Shown: in pieces, positions 50,837 to 59,791 of the stretch
Layout: each line of letters starts with the position of its first letter
Position numbering within the stretch: the first letter of the stretch is position 1
From: Pseudobutyrivibrio ruminis
Lineage (GTDB): Bacteria; Bacillota; Clostridia; Lachnospirales; Lachnospiraceae
Assembly (NCBI RefSeq): GCF_015057245.1
Contig: NZ_SVET01000005.1
Span: 62,001-126,000 of the forward strand
Direction of reading: 5' to 3'
DNA: 64,000 bases
Program-made: the position numbers and the translations under genes
The notes under the pieces: model-generated
Told to the model about the DNA's origin: nothing
Seen by the model: only the letters and a program-made list of their open reading frames with translations
Databases searched by the model: none

Positions 50837-52861
50837 ATGAACATCCAAGCTATTTACTCGGACGGTACAGCTGAATATAGAACTCCTATGGAACCGGAGC
50901 CTTTTGACTTAGTAACTATCAGACTGCGCGTTTACCATCAGGAAGACCTGGAGGCCTTTTTAGTATCTGGTGATAAGAATATAAGAATGCATCTAGAGAG
51001 AGCGCGTGGAGAGTTTGATTACTATGCATGCGACGTTAAGCTCGAAGATAAAGAGTTTAGATATCACTTTGAAATAGTCGGCGACTATGGCCTTTATTAT
51101 TACGATAGAGTAGGTCTCTGGCGTGATCATAGAGAACATTACGAGTTTTCTATTATGCCAGGTTTTTCCACACCTTCCTGGTCGAAGGGTGCAGTTATGT
51201 ACCAAATCCTTGTGGATAGATTCTATAAGGGCGACCCAAGCACAGATGTAGAAACAAATGAATATCATTATGTAGGAGCACCAGTTGAGCGTGTTGATAA
51301 CTGGGATGCTATACCTGCAAATCTTGATATAGGAAGATTCTATGGCGGAGACCTAGAGGGAGTCAGACAGAAACTCCATTATCTCAAGAGCTTGGGGGTT
51401 GAAGTAATATATTTCAATCCGCTGTTTGTTTCCCCTTCTAACCATAAATATGATACCTCAGATTATGACTACATAGATCCTCACCTCACTGTAATTAAAA
51501 AAGATGGAGGAGAGTGTCTAAAGGATGGGGATTATGACAATTCTCATGCCACTAAATATAAGCTTAGAGTGACCAATAAGGAAAATCTTGAAGCAAGTAA
51601 TCAATTCTTTGCAGACTTTGTTAGAGAGGCCCATGAGAAGGGAATACGCGTAATTATTGATGGTGTATTTAATCACTGTGGTTCCTTCAACAAATGGCTC
51701 AACAGAGAAAAGATTTATTCAAAGGAAGAGGGGTACGCTCCAGGAGCTTATGAAAGCAAGGACAGCCCATATCATAATTTCTTCTACTTTTATGAGGATA
51801 CATGGCCAGACAACAAATCATATGACGGCTGGTGGAGTCATGATACGTTGCCAAAGCTAAATTATGAGGAATCGCCTGAATTGTGTCAGTATATCCTCAA
51901 TATAGGAAAAAAATGGGTTAGTGAGCCATATAATTGCGATGGATGGAGACTTGATGTGGCTGCCGACTTAGGTCACTCAGAAGAGTTTAATCATAAATTC
52001 TGGCATGATTTTAGAGACGCAGTAAAATCAGCAAATCCAAATGCAATCATCCTTGCAGAGCATTATGGTAATCCGACTGCCTGGCTGGCTGGTGACCAGT
52101 GGGATACAGTTATGAACTATGATGCCTTTATGGAGCCGCTTACATTCTTTTTAACGGGAATGGAGAAGCATTCTGATGAATTCCAACCTAGTGCTATTGG
52201 TGACGGTGAAAGATTCAAAAATACAATGCTTCATTTTATGGCAAGGTTGAAGACTCCATCATTGTATTGTGCAATGAATCAGCTTTCTAATCATGACCAT
52301 TCAAGATTTTTGACAAGAACGAATCACACAGTAGGAAGACTTGCCACCAAAGGGGCTAAGGCTGCTGAGGATGGTGTAAGTATTCCTGTTATGAAGCTGG
52401 CTGAAATGATACAAATGACTTGGCCTGGTGCTCCAACATTGTATTACGGTGATGAAGCTGGCGTATGTGGCTTCACAGATCCAGATAGCCGCAGAACATA
52501 TCCTTGGGGCCATTGTAACTATGATCTTATCGATTTCACTAGAGATATGATTATGGTTCACAAACTAAGTCCAGCCATTAAGCAGGGCTCGTTTAGATTT
52601 TTAAATTGTGGCCAGGGATTTATTAGCTATGCCAGATTCACAGCCAATGAGCAAGTTATCGTAGTTATCAACAGCAATGGCAATGGCATAGAAGTGGATA
52701 TTCCAGTTTGGATAGCTGGCGTTCCACTAAATTGCAATTTGGAAAGAGTAATTATGACCAATGAGGTTGGCTATTCAATAATGCCTACCGATATAATTGT
52801 TGAAGGAGGAAACCTTCACGTCAGCCTTCAACCATATACCGGCATAGTGTACAAAAGATAG
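50837..52861 (+). CDS. GH13 alpha-glucan hydrolase (neopullulanase/cyclomaltodextrinase-like)
   Basis: 674 residues, no signal peptide, so cytoplasmic. The N-terminal ~115 residues resemble a CBM34-type beta domain; the catalytic barrel begins AVMYQILVDRFYKGDPS. Conserved regions: VIIDGVFNHCG (region I), GWRLDVAADL with nucleophile Asp373, ILAEHYGNP with acid/base Glu408, and LSNHDHSRF with Asp487. The C-terminal beta domain closes the protein. It probably cuts imported malto-oligosaccharides or cyclodextrins. Confidence 0.9.
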   Translation: MNIQAIYSDGTAEYRTPMEPEPFDLVTIRLRVYHQEDLEAFLVSGDKNIRMHLERARGEFDYYACDVKLEDKEFRYHFEIVGDYGLYYYDRVGLWRDHREHYEFSIMPGFSTPSWSKGAVMYQILVDRFYKGDPSTDVETNEYHYVGAPVERVDNWDAIPANLDIGRFYGGDLEGVRQKLHYLKSLGVEVIYFNPLFVSPSNHKYDTSDYDYIDPHLTVIKKDGGECLKDGDYDNSHATKYKLRVTNKENLEASNQFFADFVREAHEKGIRVIIDGVFNHCGSFNKWLNREKIYSKEEGYAPGAYESKDSPYHNFFYFYEDTWPDNKSYDGWWSHDTLPKLNYEESPELCQYILNIGKKWVSEPYNCDGWRLDVAADLGHSEEFNHKFWHDFRDAVKSANPNAIILAEHYGNPTAWLAGDQWDTVMNYDAFMEPLTFFLTGMEKHSDEFQPSAIGDGERFKNTMLHFMARLKTPSLYCAMNQLSNHDHSRFLTRTNHTVGRLATKGAKAAEDGVSIPVMKLAEMIQMTWPGAPTLYYGDEAGVCGFTDPDSRRTYPWGHCNYDLIDFTRDMIMVHKLSPAIKQGSFRFLNCGQGFISYARFTANEQVIVVINSNGNGIEVDIPVWIAGVPLNCNLERVIMTNEVGYSIMPTDIIVEGGNLHVSLQPYTGIVYKR

Positions 52862-52875
52862 AATGGATATTTTAT

Positions 52876-52905
52876 TTTACAAGCATGTACAACATATAGT
52901 ATAAT
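52876..52905 (+). promoter_or_regulatory. Promoter upstream of J-domain gene
   Basis: TTTACA (52876-52881) and TATAAT (52900-52905) are 18 bp apart, 62 bp before the start codon. Confidence 0.6.
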
Positions 52906-52967
52906 CATTACAAGTTTTGGGAATGTTCCACAATACTTAGGATGTAATACTATACGGGAGAGTTATT

Positions 52968-53417
52968 ATGGCAAAGGATCTCACATGTCAAGGCAAGATC
53001 GACATGCAAGCACTTGAGGACCGACATAAAGAGTTAGAAAAAGCATGGAATGATTTGCTAAAAGAAAGAAGAGAGTTTGAAGCGCGGATTCATACTCTCG
53101 AACAGCAGGAAAAACAGTTTGAGTTGAAATGGGACTTGTTAATCCAGGAGACTCAAAAGCTTGCTGAGGATAAATTACAATTTGAGAGAAAGAAGAAATT
53201 CTTTGATCAAGTACAGGCTCACTCTGTGGAGCCTTATGTAGCTGAGGATAACATCGTCCATGGGGAGATGTTCTTTTCTGGTGTCACCACACCAAAGGCC
53301 CTCAAAAAGCGTTATAAGGACCTTATTAAGATTTACCATCCTGATGGAGAATCTGGCGACACAGCTACTGTGGCAGAGATTAATCGTGAATACGAAGATC
53401 TCAAAAATCAGATGTAA
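52968..53417 (+). CDS. Coiled-coil J-domain protein
   Basis: 149 residues. Residues ~10-85 are an uninterrupted heptad-rich coiled coil (Glu/Lys/Leu/Gln). The C-terminal ~50 residues form a short J-domain: TPKALKKRYKDLIKIYHPDG with the HPD tripeptide at residues 124-126, then VAEINREYEDLKNQ. The HPD motif normally stimulates Hsp70 (DnaK) ATPase. The reversed order (coiled coil first, J-domain last) differs from DnaJ. It overlaps the convergent rluD gene by 17 bp. Confidence 0.78.
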   Translation: MAKDLTCQGKIDMQALEDRHKELEKAWNDLLKERREFEARIHTLEQQEKQFELKWDLLIQETQKLAEDKLQFERKKKFFDQVQAHSVEPYVAEDNIVHGEMFFSGVTTPKALKKRYKDLIKIYHPDGESGDTATVAEINREYEDLKNQM

Positions 53418-54294
53418 TGAAATTCATATCATCAGGCAATGGGGCAATAAACTCCATTGCCTTTTTGGTTATAGGGTGAATAAAACTGATTTTGTGAGAA
53501 TGCAAAGCTTGCCTTGCCATATATTCAAAATCAGGATTATACAAATGGTCTCCAATCAGTGGGTGACCGATATATTTAAAATGAACACGAATCTGATGGG
53601 TGCGACCTGTCTCAAGATGAATTGAGATTAGGCTGTGCCCTTTTTTCTCATCAATCACTTTATAGTGGGTGATGGCCCGCTCGCCATTTTCAAAATCTAC
53701 CTGCCTTGTGATAATAGAATCGTCTACACGTCCTATAGGAGCATCTATTGTGCCTTCAGGCTCATCAAGATGACCACGGACGATGGCATAGTATTCTCTG
53801 TGAAACTCACGGTTTTTTACCATCGTAGATAAAATATTTCCGGAAACTAAGTGCTTAGCAATGACAGTAAGCCCAGAAGTATTCTTATCTAGTCGATTAG
53901 CACATCTAAATATAAAGGGCTTATTCTGAGCCTCATAATAATATGCTAGACCGTTTGCTAAGGAATCTTCGTAGTGATTTAAGCTAGGGTGTATAGGGAG
54001 TCCAGCAGGCTTATTAATGACGATTATATCCTCATCCTCATAAACGATATCCAAATCCATTTTTACTGGTGGAATCTTTTCAGATGAATCATCTTCGGAG
54101 ATATTTACAGTTAAAATCTCACCTGCTTGAAGTTTTCGATTCATATGTACCCATTCACCATCGATAACCACATTGTTAGGCATCTTTTTGATCGCGGTGA
54201 TGTTAGCGCTGGAGTAACCATGAGCTTTTAGATATTTATCTATAGAATATCCTGCATATTCAGAATTGATTTCATAAGTTAATGTTCTATTCAT
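53401..54294 (-). CDS. rluD: RluD-type rRNA pseudouridine synthase with S4 domain
   Basis: 297 residues. The S4-like N-terminus (YSIDKYLKAHGYS, VVIDGEWVHMNRKLQAGEIL) is followed by IIVINKPAGLPIHPSLNHYE, catalytic CANRLDKNTSGLTVIAK (nucleophile Asp) and LETGRTHQIRVHFKYIGHPL with GDHLYN. It modifies 23S rRNA uridines; the exact sites cannot be set from sequence alone. It lies between two genes of carbohydrate metabolism. Confidence 0.92.
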   Translation of the reverse strand: MNRTLTYEINSEYAGYSIDKYLKAHGYSSANITAIKKMPNNVVIDGEWVHMNRKLQAGEILTVNISEDDSSEKIPPVKMDLDIVYEDEDIIVINKPAGLPIHPSLNHYEDSLANGLAYYYEAQNKPFIFRCANRLDKNTSGLTVIAKHLVSGNILSTMVKNREFHREYYAIVRGHLDEPEGTIDAPIGRVDDSIITRQVDFENGERAITHYKVIDEKKGHSLISIHLETGRTHQIRVHFKYIGHPLIGDHLYNPDFEYMARQALHSHKISFIHPITKKAMEFIAPLPDDMNFITSDF

Positions 54295-54324
54295 AGCTAT
54301 AATTTATCTGTATATAAAGAAAAA

Positions 54325-54364
54325 GTCAAAAATAAAGAGCTCATACTGGGGCGTATGAGCTCTT
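54325..54364 (-). terminator. Terminator of cellobiose phosphorylase gene
   Basis: AAGAGCTCATAC (54335-54346) and GTATGAGCTCTT (54353-54364) form a perfect 12-bp stem. On the minus strand it is followed by a T-rich tract, as needed to end the gene at 54414-56849. Confidence 0.9.
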
Positions 54365-54413
54365 ATTGAAGAAGGAGAATTGGTTAAATGAAGAAAGTAA
54401 AGCTATTACTCTT

Positions 54414-56849
54414 TTACTTCATTGTAGCAACCACGCTAACTGTTTTTTTAGAAGAATCGAATGGGATAACGTTTCCTTCGATTTCCTTGCCATCAACAGT
54501 AAGGCTAGCAACACCCTTTTGAACCTTGTTAGGATTCTTAATTTCGATGTTGTATATTACACCTCTGTATTCACGAGTGATATTGAAATCACCAAATGCA
54601 GCAGGTGTACATGGATTTACAGATAATCCCTCTAAGGTTGGGTAGATTCCTAAGATATACTGGGAAATATTTGTAAATGTCCAAGCAGCAGTACCTGTGA
54701 GCCAGCTGTTCTTGGCCTCACCGTGGAATCTGGCATCTGCGCCAGCAACCATCTGTGAGTAAACGTATGGCTCAGTTCTATGAATTTCTGAAATGTCCTC
54801 GATGTATGAAGGACAGGTCTTTTTGTAAACTTCAAATGCTCTGTCACCACGGCCGATGCATGTCTCAGCAATTGAAATCCATGGATTGTTGTGACAGAAG
54901 ATACCAGCATTCTCTTTGTATCCTGGTGGATATGATGTGATCTCACCAAGTTCAAGATGATATCTTGTATAAGCAGGCTGTAAAATCATTACGCCGTACT
55001 TTGTATCAAGCTTTTCTTTTACAGAATCAAGGGCTTTCTTTGCCTTACCATCATCAACGCCTACACCGGCCATTACACACATACCTTGTGGCTCGATGTA
55101 GATCTGTCCCTCATCACATTCCTTAGAACCAACTTTGTGGCTGTAAGCGTCATAAGCTCTGACGAACCAATCACCATCCCAGCCATCTTTTTCAATAGCA
55201 GCAGTCATCTTATCAACTTCTGCAAGAACACGAGCTTCTTCAGCAGTGTCTCCCATAAGCTTTGCAAGAGCAGCATATTCACGACCATATTTTACAAACA
55301 TACCAGCAATAAATACTGATTCTGCAACAGGTCCTTCACTAGGTCCGAAGCACTGGAAGCTTTCGCCTGGATGCTCTGAGAAGCAGTTAAGGTTGAGGCA
55401 GTCGTTCCAGTCGGCACGACCAATAAGTGGAAGGTCATGTGGACCCTTGTGATTTACAATATAATCAAATGAGCGCTTTAAGTGCTCCATGAGTGTTGTA
55501 GCAACTGACATATCATTATCGTAAGGAACCATCTCCTTAAGAATTGATGTGTCTCCGGTTTCGCGGATGTAAGCAGATGTACCAGCAATTAACCAAAGTG
55601 GATCGTCGTTAAATCCTGAACCGATATCAGAATTACCCTTCTTTGTAAGTGGCTGATACTGGTGATATGCTGAACCATCCTGGAACTGAGTTGAAGCGAT
55701 ATCAATGATTCTCTCACGAGCTCTGTCTGGAATAAGATGAACAAATCCAAGTAAATCCTGACAAGAATCTCTGAATCCCATTCCTCGTCCAATACCTGTC
55801 TCATAGTAAGAAGCTGAACGAGACATGTTGAATGTAACCATACACTGATATTGATTCCAAATATTAACCATACGGTTTACATGCTCATCATTTGATTCAA
55901 CATGGAACTTGCTGAGAAGTCCATCCCAGTATGTATTAAGCTTTGCAAGTGCGTTGTCAAAATCTTCTGTAGTCTGATATTTAGCAAGAAGAGCATTAGC
56001 TCTTTTTTTATTAATGATTCCTGGTTTTTCCCACTTTTCATCTTCAGGGTTTTCCACATAGCCTAAAGCAAATACAAAAGTTTTGCACTCTCCAGCGTCA
56101 AGTGAAAGATTAATCTGATGTGAAGCGATTGGATACCATCCTGAAGCGATAGTATTGTGAAGCTTTCCTTCAATTACAGCTTCAGGTTTATCTGGACCAT
56201 TATAGGCACCTCTGAATTCATCTCGGCTTGTCTCGAAACCATCAATCTTAGTATTAACTGAATATACAGCGTAGTGATTACGACGCTCACGATATTCTGT
56301 TTTGTGATAGATAGTTGAATCAACAACTTCAACTTCACCGATTGAAAGGTTACGCTGATAATTCTTCATATCATCATCAGCATTCCATAAACACCATTCT
56401 ACATATGAGAAAAGTTGAATATCTTTGTGAGCCGAGCTGTTATTTGTGATTGTTACTTTTGTAAGTTCAACAGGATCGCCAATTGGAACAAAAGTAATAA
56501 GCTCTGCTTTAACATCATTTTTTACACCAGTAAATTTGCTGTAACCAATACCATGACGACATTCATATGAATCTAGCTCTGTCTTGGTTGGCTGCCAGCC
56601 TGGATTCCAAATTGTATCCCCATCCTTAATATAGAAATACTTTCCGTTTGTATCTGGTGTTGTGTCGTTATAGCGATAACGAGTCATACGTAAAAGCTTT
56701 GCATCTTTATAGAAAGTATAGCCACCGCATGTGTTTGACATTAAAGAAAAGAAATCGGTACAACCCAAGTAGTTAATCCATGGTAATGGGGTTTTTGGAG
56801 TTGTGATTACATATTCTTTGTTTTGATCGTCGAAATGTCCGAACTTCAT
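54414..56849 (-). CDS. cbpA: Cellobiose phosphorylase (GH94)
   Basis: 811 residues from the ATG at 56847-56849, which follows GGGAGG on this strand. Phosphorolysis of cellobiose to glucose-1-phosphate and glucose, an energy-saving step after import. The N-terminus MKFGHFDDQNKEYVITTPKT then PLPWINYLG, the C-terminal (alpha/alpha)6 barrel motifs GMGFRDSCQDLLGF and RADWNDCLNLN (catalytic Asp), and CHNNPWISIAE are typical of GH94. Length equals characterised cellobiose phosphorylases. LacI-type operators lie just upstream. Confidence 0.93.
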   Translation of the reverse strand: MKFGHFDDQNKEYVITTPKTPLPWINYLGCTDFFSLMSNTCGGYTFYKDAKLLRMTRYRYNDTTPDTNGKYFYIKDGDTIWNPGWQPTKTELDSYECRHGIGYSKFTGVKNDVKAELITFVPIGDPVELTKVTITNNSSAHKDIQLFSYVEWCLWNADDDMKNYQRNLSIGEVEVVDSTIYHKTEYRERRNHYAVYSVNTKIDGFETSRDEFRGAYNGPDKPEAVIEGKLHNTIASGWYPIASHQINLSLDAGECKTFVFALGYVENPEDEKWEKPGIINKKRANALLAKYQTTEDFDNALAKLNTYWDGLLSKFHVESNDEHVNRMVNIWNQYQCMVTFNMSRSASYYETGIGRGMGFRDSCQDLLGFVHLIPDRARERIIDIASTQFQDGSAYHQYQPLTKKGNSDIGSGFNDDPLWLIAGTSAYIRETGDTSILKEMVPYDNDMSVATTLMEHLKRSFDYIVNHKGPHDLPLIGRADWNDCLNLNCFSEHPGESFQCFGPSEGPVAESVFIAGMFVKYGREYAALAKLMGDTAEEARVLAEVDKMTAAIEKDGWDGDWFVRAYDAYSHKVGSKECDEGQIYIEPQGMCVMAGVGVDDGKAKKALDSVKEKLDTKYGVMILQPAYTRYHLELGEITSYPPGYKENAGIFCHNNPWISIAETCIGRGDRAFEVYKKTCPSYIEDISEIHRTEPYVYSQMVAGADARFHGEAKNSWLTGTAAWTFTNISQYILGIYPTLEGLSVNPCTPAAFGDFNITREYRGVIYNIEIKNPNKVQKGVASLTVDGKEIEGNVIPFDSSKKTVSVVATMK

Positions 56850-56887
56850 ATATTCCTCCCTAAAACTAAGAAACAATTATTCATACA

Positions 56888-56900
56888 GAAAACGATTAAG
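56888..56900. promoter_or_regulatory. LacI-type operator upstream of cellobiose phosphorylase
   Basis: GAAAACGATTAAG occurs here and, base for base, at 57129-57141 in front of the regulator gene. A third related site is the palindrome TAAACGTTTA at 56946-56955. The central ACG with A/T-rich arms is typical of LacI-family operators. The interval 56850-57170 holds no gene, only these sites and the promoters. Confidence 0.75.
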
Positions 56901-56945
56901 TGAATAATTTGAGAGAAAAGCGGTTCATTCAAAGAAAATGAAGCG

Positions 56946-56955
56946 TAAACGTTTA
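56946..56955. promoter_or_regulatory. Palindromic LacI-type operator TAAACGTTTA
   Basis: This perfect 10-bp palindrome sits between the divergent cbpA and regulator genes. It is followed by AG, as in the flanking 13-mer operators. Confidence 0.6.
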
Positions 56956-57091
56956 AGTTAAAAGATATATTTTCTCGGCATTAGAATACCATAATTATCC
57001 TAAAAAGCAATTAGGCTGTTAAATATTTGGCGATATTTCACTAAAATGGGTTACGAAACTTTAACGAAAAGACAAATTTTCGAAAAAACTA

Positions 57092-57141
57092 TTGTACATT
57101 TCGTGAAAAGGGGCTATATTGAAATTACGAAAACGATTAAG
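57092..57141 (+). promoter_or_regulatory. Promoter and operator of the lacI-type gene
   Basis: TTGTAC (57092-57097), 17 bp, TATATT (57115-57120). The operator GAAAACGATTAAG (57129-57141) covers the start of transcription, implying autorepression. Confidence 0.72.
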
Positions 57142-57170
57142 CAAATGTTTAACACACTAGGGAGAGAGTG

Positions 57171-58184
57171 ATGGTTTCATTAAAAGATATTGCCGGCCGA
57201 TGTGGCGTATCGGTTGCTACAGTTAGTAAAGCACTGAATGATCACAGTGACATCGGCGCAGAAACAAAGGAAAGAATCAGAAAAGTTGCTAATGAATTAG
57301 GATATGTTCCTAATGCAGCAGCAAAATCCATGAAAACAAATCGTACACATAATATAGGAGTTCTTTTCATGGATGATGCCAACAGTGGTTTACAGCATGA
57401 CTTTTTCGCAAGTGTTCTTGAAGGCTTTAAAAGAGAAGTTGAAAAAGAGGGATATGATATAACCTTTATTTCAAATGACAGATCAAGGCCTGGAAGAGAT
57501 TCTTATCTTACACATGCAAGATATAGAAGATTTGATGGTGTAATTATTGCAAATGTTCACTTCGGAGATCCTGAAGTAGTTGAACTAGTAAAAAGCGATA
57601 TACCAGTTGTAACAATTGATCATATTTATAATGATACAACAACAATCCTTTCAGATAATGTTGGAGGCATGACTGAGCTGGTTGATTTTGCAGTAGCTTC
57701 TGGCCATAGAAAAATCGCTTACATACACGGTGCTGATTCTTCGGTAACACGCACAAGATTAGTTACCTTCCATAAAAAGATGGAAGAATATGGAATAGAA
57801 ACTCCAGATGAGTACTTAATGGAATCTCCATATAGAGATACACATGGTGCTTATGAATGCACATTAAAGCTGTTGGAATTAGAAAACAGACCAACCTGCA
57901 TTTTCTATCCTGATGATTATGCATCTTATGGTGGTATGAGGGCAATATCAGAAAAAGGGTTAAAGGTTCCTGATGATGTATCAGTAGTTGGATTTGATGG
58001 AATCAAAGTAGCAAGACATATTAGGCCACGTCTTACTACTTATAGACAGGATACAGAAGAGTTAGGAAGACAGGCAGGAAAGAATCTTATCGATTTAATT
58101 GAAAGACCAAAAACTACATTAGTACAACGAGTTGTAGTAAAAGGAAGATTGCTTGAAGGAGATACCCTAAAGAAACTAAATTAG
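57171..58184 (+). CDS. LacI-family transcriptional regulator
   Basis: 337 residues from ATG 57171, 4 bp after GGGAGAG. The N-terminal HTH and hinge (VSLKDIAGRCGVSVATVSKA then ELGYVPNAAAKSM) are followed by a periplasmic-binding-protein-like effector domain (NIGVLFMDD, GVIIANVHF, VTIDHIYND, SVVGFDGIKVARHIRPRLTT). It likely senses cellobiose, another disaccharide or a phosphosugar. It sits between the divergent phosphorylase gene and the ABC importer, so it probably controls both. Confidence 0.93.
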   Translation: MVSLKDIAGRCGVSVATVSKALNDHSDIGAETKERIRKVANELGYVPNAAAKSMKTNRTHNIGVLFMDDANSGLQHDFFASVLEGFKREVEKEGYDITFISNDRSRPGRDSYLTHARYRRFDGVIIANVHFGDPEVVELVKSDIPVVTIDHIYNDTTTILSDNVGGMTELVDFAVASGHRKIAYIHGADSSVTRTRLVTFHKKMEEYGIETPDEYLMESPYRDTHGAYECTLKLLELENRPTCIFYPDDYASYGGMRAISEKGLKVPDDVSVVGFDGIKVARHIRPRLTTYRQDTEELGRQAGKNLIDLIERPKTTLVQRVVVKGRLLEGDTLKKLN

Positions 58185-58303
58185 GCATTGGGTTGAGAAA
58201 TCAACTTATATAAATGCAAACAAATTAATGTAGATATGATGTTGATGTGTTATCAGCATCAAAGGACGAAAGTCCAGGAAAAATATTTTGGGAGGAACAC
58301 ACA

Positions 58304-59701
58304 ATGAAAAAAAGATTAGTTAGTTTGCTCGCGATGGCAACAATGACAGCAACAATGTTTGCTGGCTGCGGAAGCTCAGAAACAGCTTCTACAGAAGAAG
58401 CAGCAGCTCCAGCATCAACAGAGGAGATTGATGCAGAGGCAGAAGCTGTAGAACTTCCTGAGGACACAGGTAAAGTTCTTAACATCTATTGTTGGAACGA
58501 TGAGTGGCAGACACGTGTAAAGGATTTCTATCCTGGATACGAAGAAGTAGATGCTACTCACGGTAAGATTGGTGATGTTGAAGTAGTTTGGAACATTACA
58601 CCATCTACAGACAATGCATATCAGAACAACCTTGATGAGGCTCTTATCGCTCAGCCAGACGCAGCTGCAGATGATAAGGTAGATTTATTCTTGGTAGAAG
58701 CTGATTACGCTCTTAAGTATGTTGACGAGGATGTAACAATGCCATTATCTGACCTCGGCATTACATCTGATGTTCTTTCAGATCAGTACACATATACACA
58801 GAGCATCGTAACAGATAGCAATGGTAAACTTAAAGGTTCTTCATGGCAGGCATGCTCAGCAGGTCTTATCTACAACAGAGAGGCAGCAAAGGAAGTTCTT
58901 GGAACAGATGATCCAGAAGAGGTTCAGGCAGCAGTAGCTGATTGGGATAAGTACAATGAGACAGCTAAGAAGGTAGCTGATGCTGGTTACACAATGTGCT
59001 CAGTAAACGATACATACAGAACATATGCTAACAATGTATCTGGACAGTGGGTACAGGATGGCAAGCTTGTAATTGACCCTAACGTTGATAAGTGGGTAGA
59101 TGATTCTATGGCACTTATTGAAGCAGGCGCTGAAGATACAGATGATCTTTGGAGCGATGACTGGGCAAAGGGTAAGAGACCAGAAGGAAAGGTATTCTGC
59201 TACTTTGGACCAGCTTGGTTCTTCAACTTCTGTCTTGATGCAGATCAGGATGGCACAATCGCTAACCAGGGCGGTTGGGGATACTGCGAAGGTCCTCAGT
59301 CTTACTACTGGGGTGGTACATGGGTATGTGCTGCAACAGGTACAGACAATGCTAACCTTGTAAAAGATATCATCGTTACAATGACAACAGATAAGGGAGT
59401 TCTTAAGGATATAGCTACAACATACGCTGACTGCGTAAACAGCAAGGAAGTTCTTTCAGAGCTCGCAACATCAGATGAAGGTAACCTTGACCTTCTCGGT
59501 GGTCAGAATCCATACGAGCAGCTTGCAGCAGGTGCTGAGACAGTAGATCTTTCAAACCTTTCTAAGTATGATCAGGGATGTACAGAAGAGTTCCAGAAGG
59601 CAATGAAGAACTACTTCACAGGAAATGCAACAAAGGACGAGGCTCTCGATATGTTCAAGACAGCAGTTCATGAGAAGTATCCAGATGTTTCAGTTGACTA
59701 A
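58304..59701 (+). CDS. Sugar ABC transporter substrate-binding lipoprotein
   Basis: 465 residues from ATG 58304 after GGGAGG. The lipoprotein signal MKKRLVSLLAMATMTATMFA ends at a GCGSS lipobox. A Ser/Ala/Glu-rich linker then leads to the CUT1-type binding domain (LNIYCWNDEWQTRVKDFYPG, VDLFLVEADYALKYV). Codons are highly optimised, as expected for an abundant surface protein. By context it binds cellobiose or cello-oligosaccharides; the specificity is inferred. Confidence 0.88.
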   Translation: MKKRLVSLLAMATMTATMFAGCGSSETASTEEAAAPASTEEIDAEAEAVELPEDTGKVLNIYCWNDEWQTRVKDFYPGYEEVDATHGKIGDVEVVWNITPSTDNAYQNNLDEALIAQPDAAADDKVDLFLVEADYALKYVDEDVTMPLSDLGITSDVLSDQYTYTQSIVTDSNGKLKGSSWQACSAGLIYNREAAKEVLGTDDPEEVQAAVADWDKYNETAKKVADAGYTMCSVNDTYRTYANNVSGQWVQDGKLVIDPNVDKWVDDSMALIEAGAEDTDDLWSDDWAKGKRPEGKVFCYFGPAWFFNFCLDADQDGTIANQGGWGYCEGPQSYYWGGTWVCAATGTDNANLVKDIIVTMTTDKGVLKDIATTYADCVNSKEVLSELATSDEGNLDLLGGQNPYEQLAAGAETVDLSNLSKYDQGCTEEFQKAMKNYFTGNATKDEALDMFKTAVHEKYPDVSVD

Positions 59702-59732
59702 TTCTAACTGCAACTAATCAGTGAAATGATTT

Positions 59733-59763
59733 GGGGCGCGTGGGGATTGGCCCTATGCGCCCC
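59733..59763 (+). promoter_or_regulatory. GC-rich hairpin between binding protein and permease genes
   Basis: GGGGCGC (59733-59739) pairs with GCGCCCC (59757-59763), and the stem extends to 13 pairs with two G-T pairs. Only a short T tract follows. Such hairpins lower distal expression and protect the upstream mRNA, giving more binding protein than permease. Confidence 0.7.
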
Positions 59764-59791
59764 TATTTAAAAGAACTAAAAGGGAGCATTT

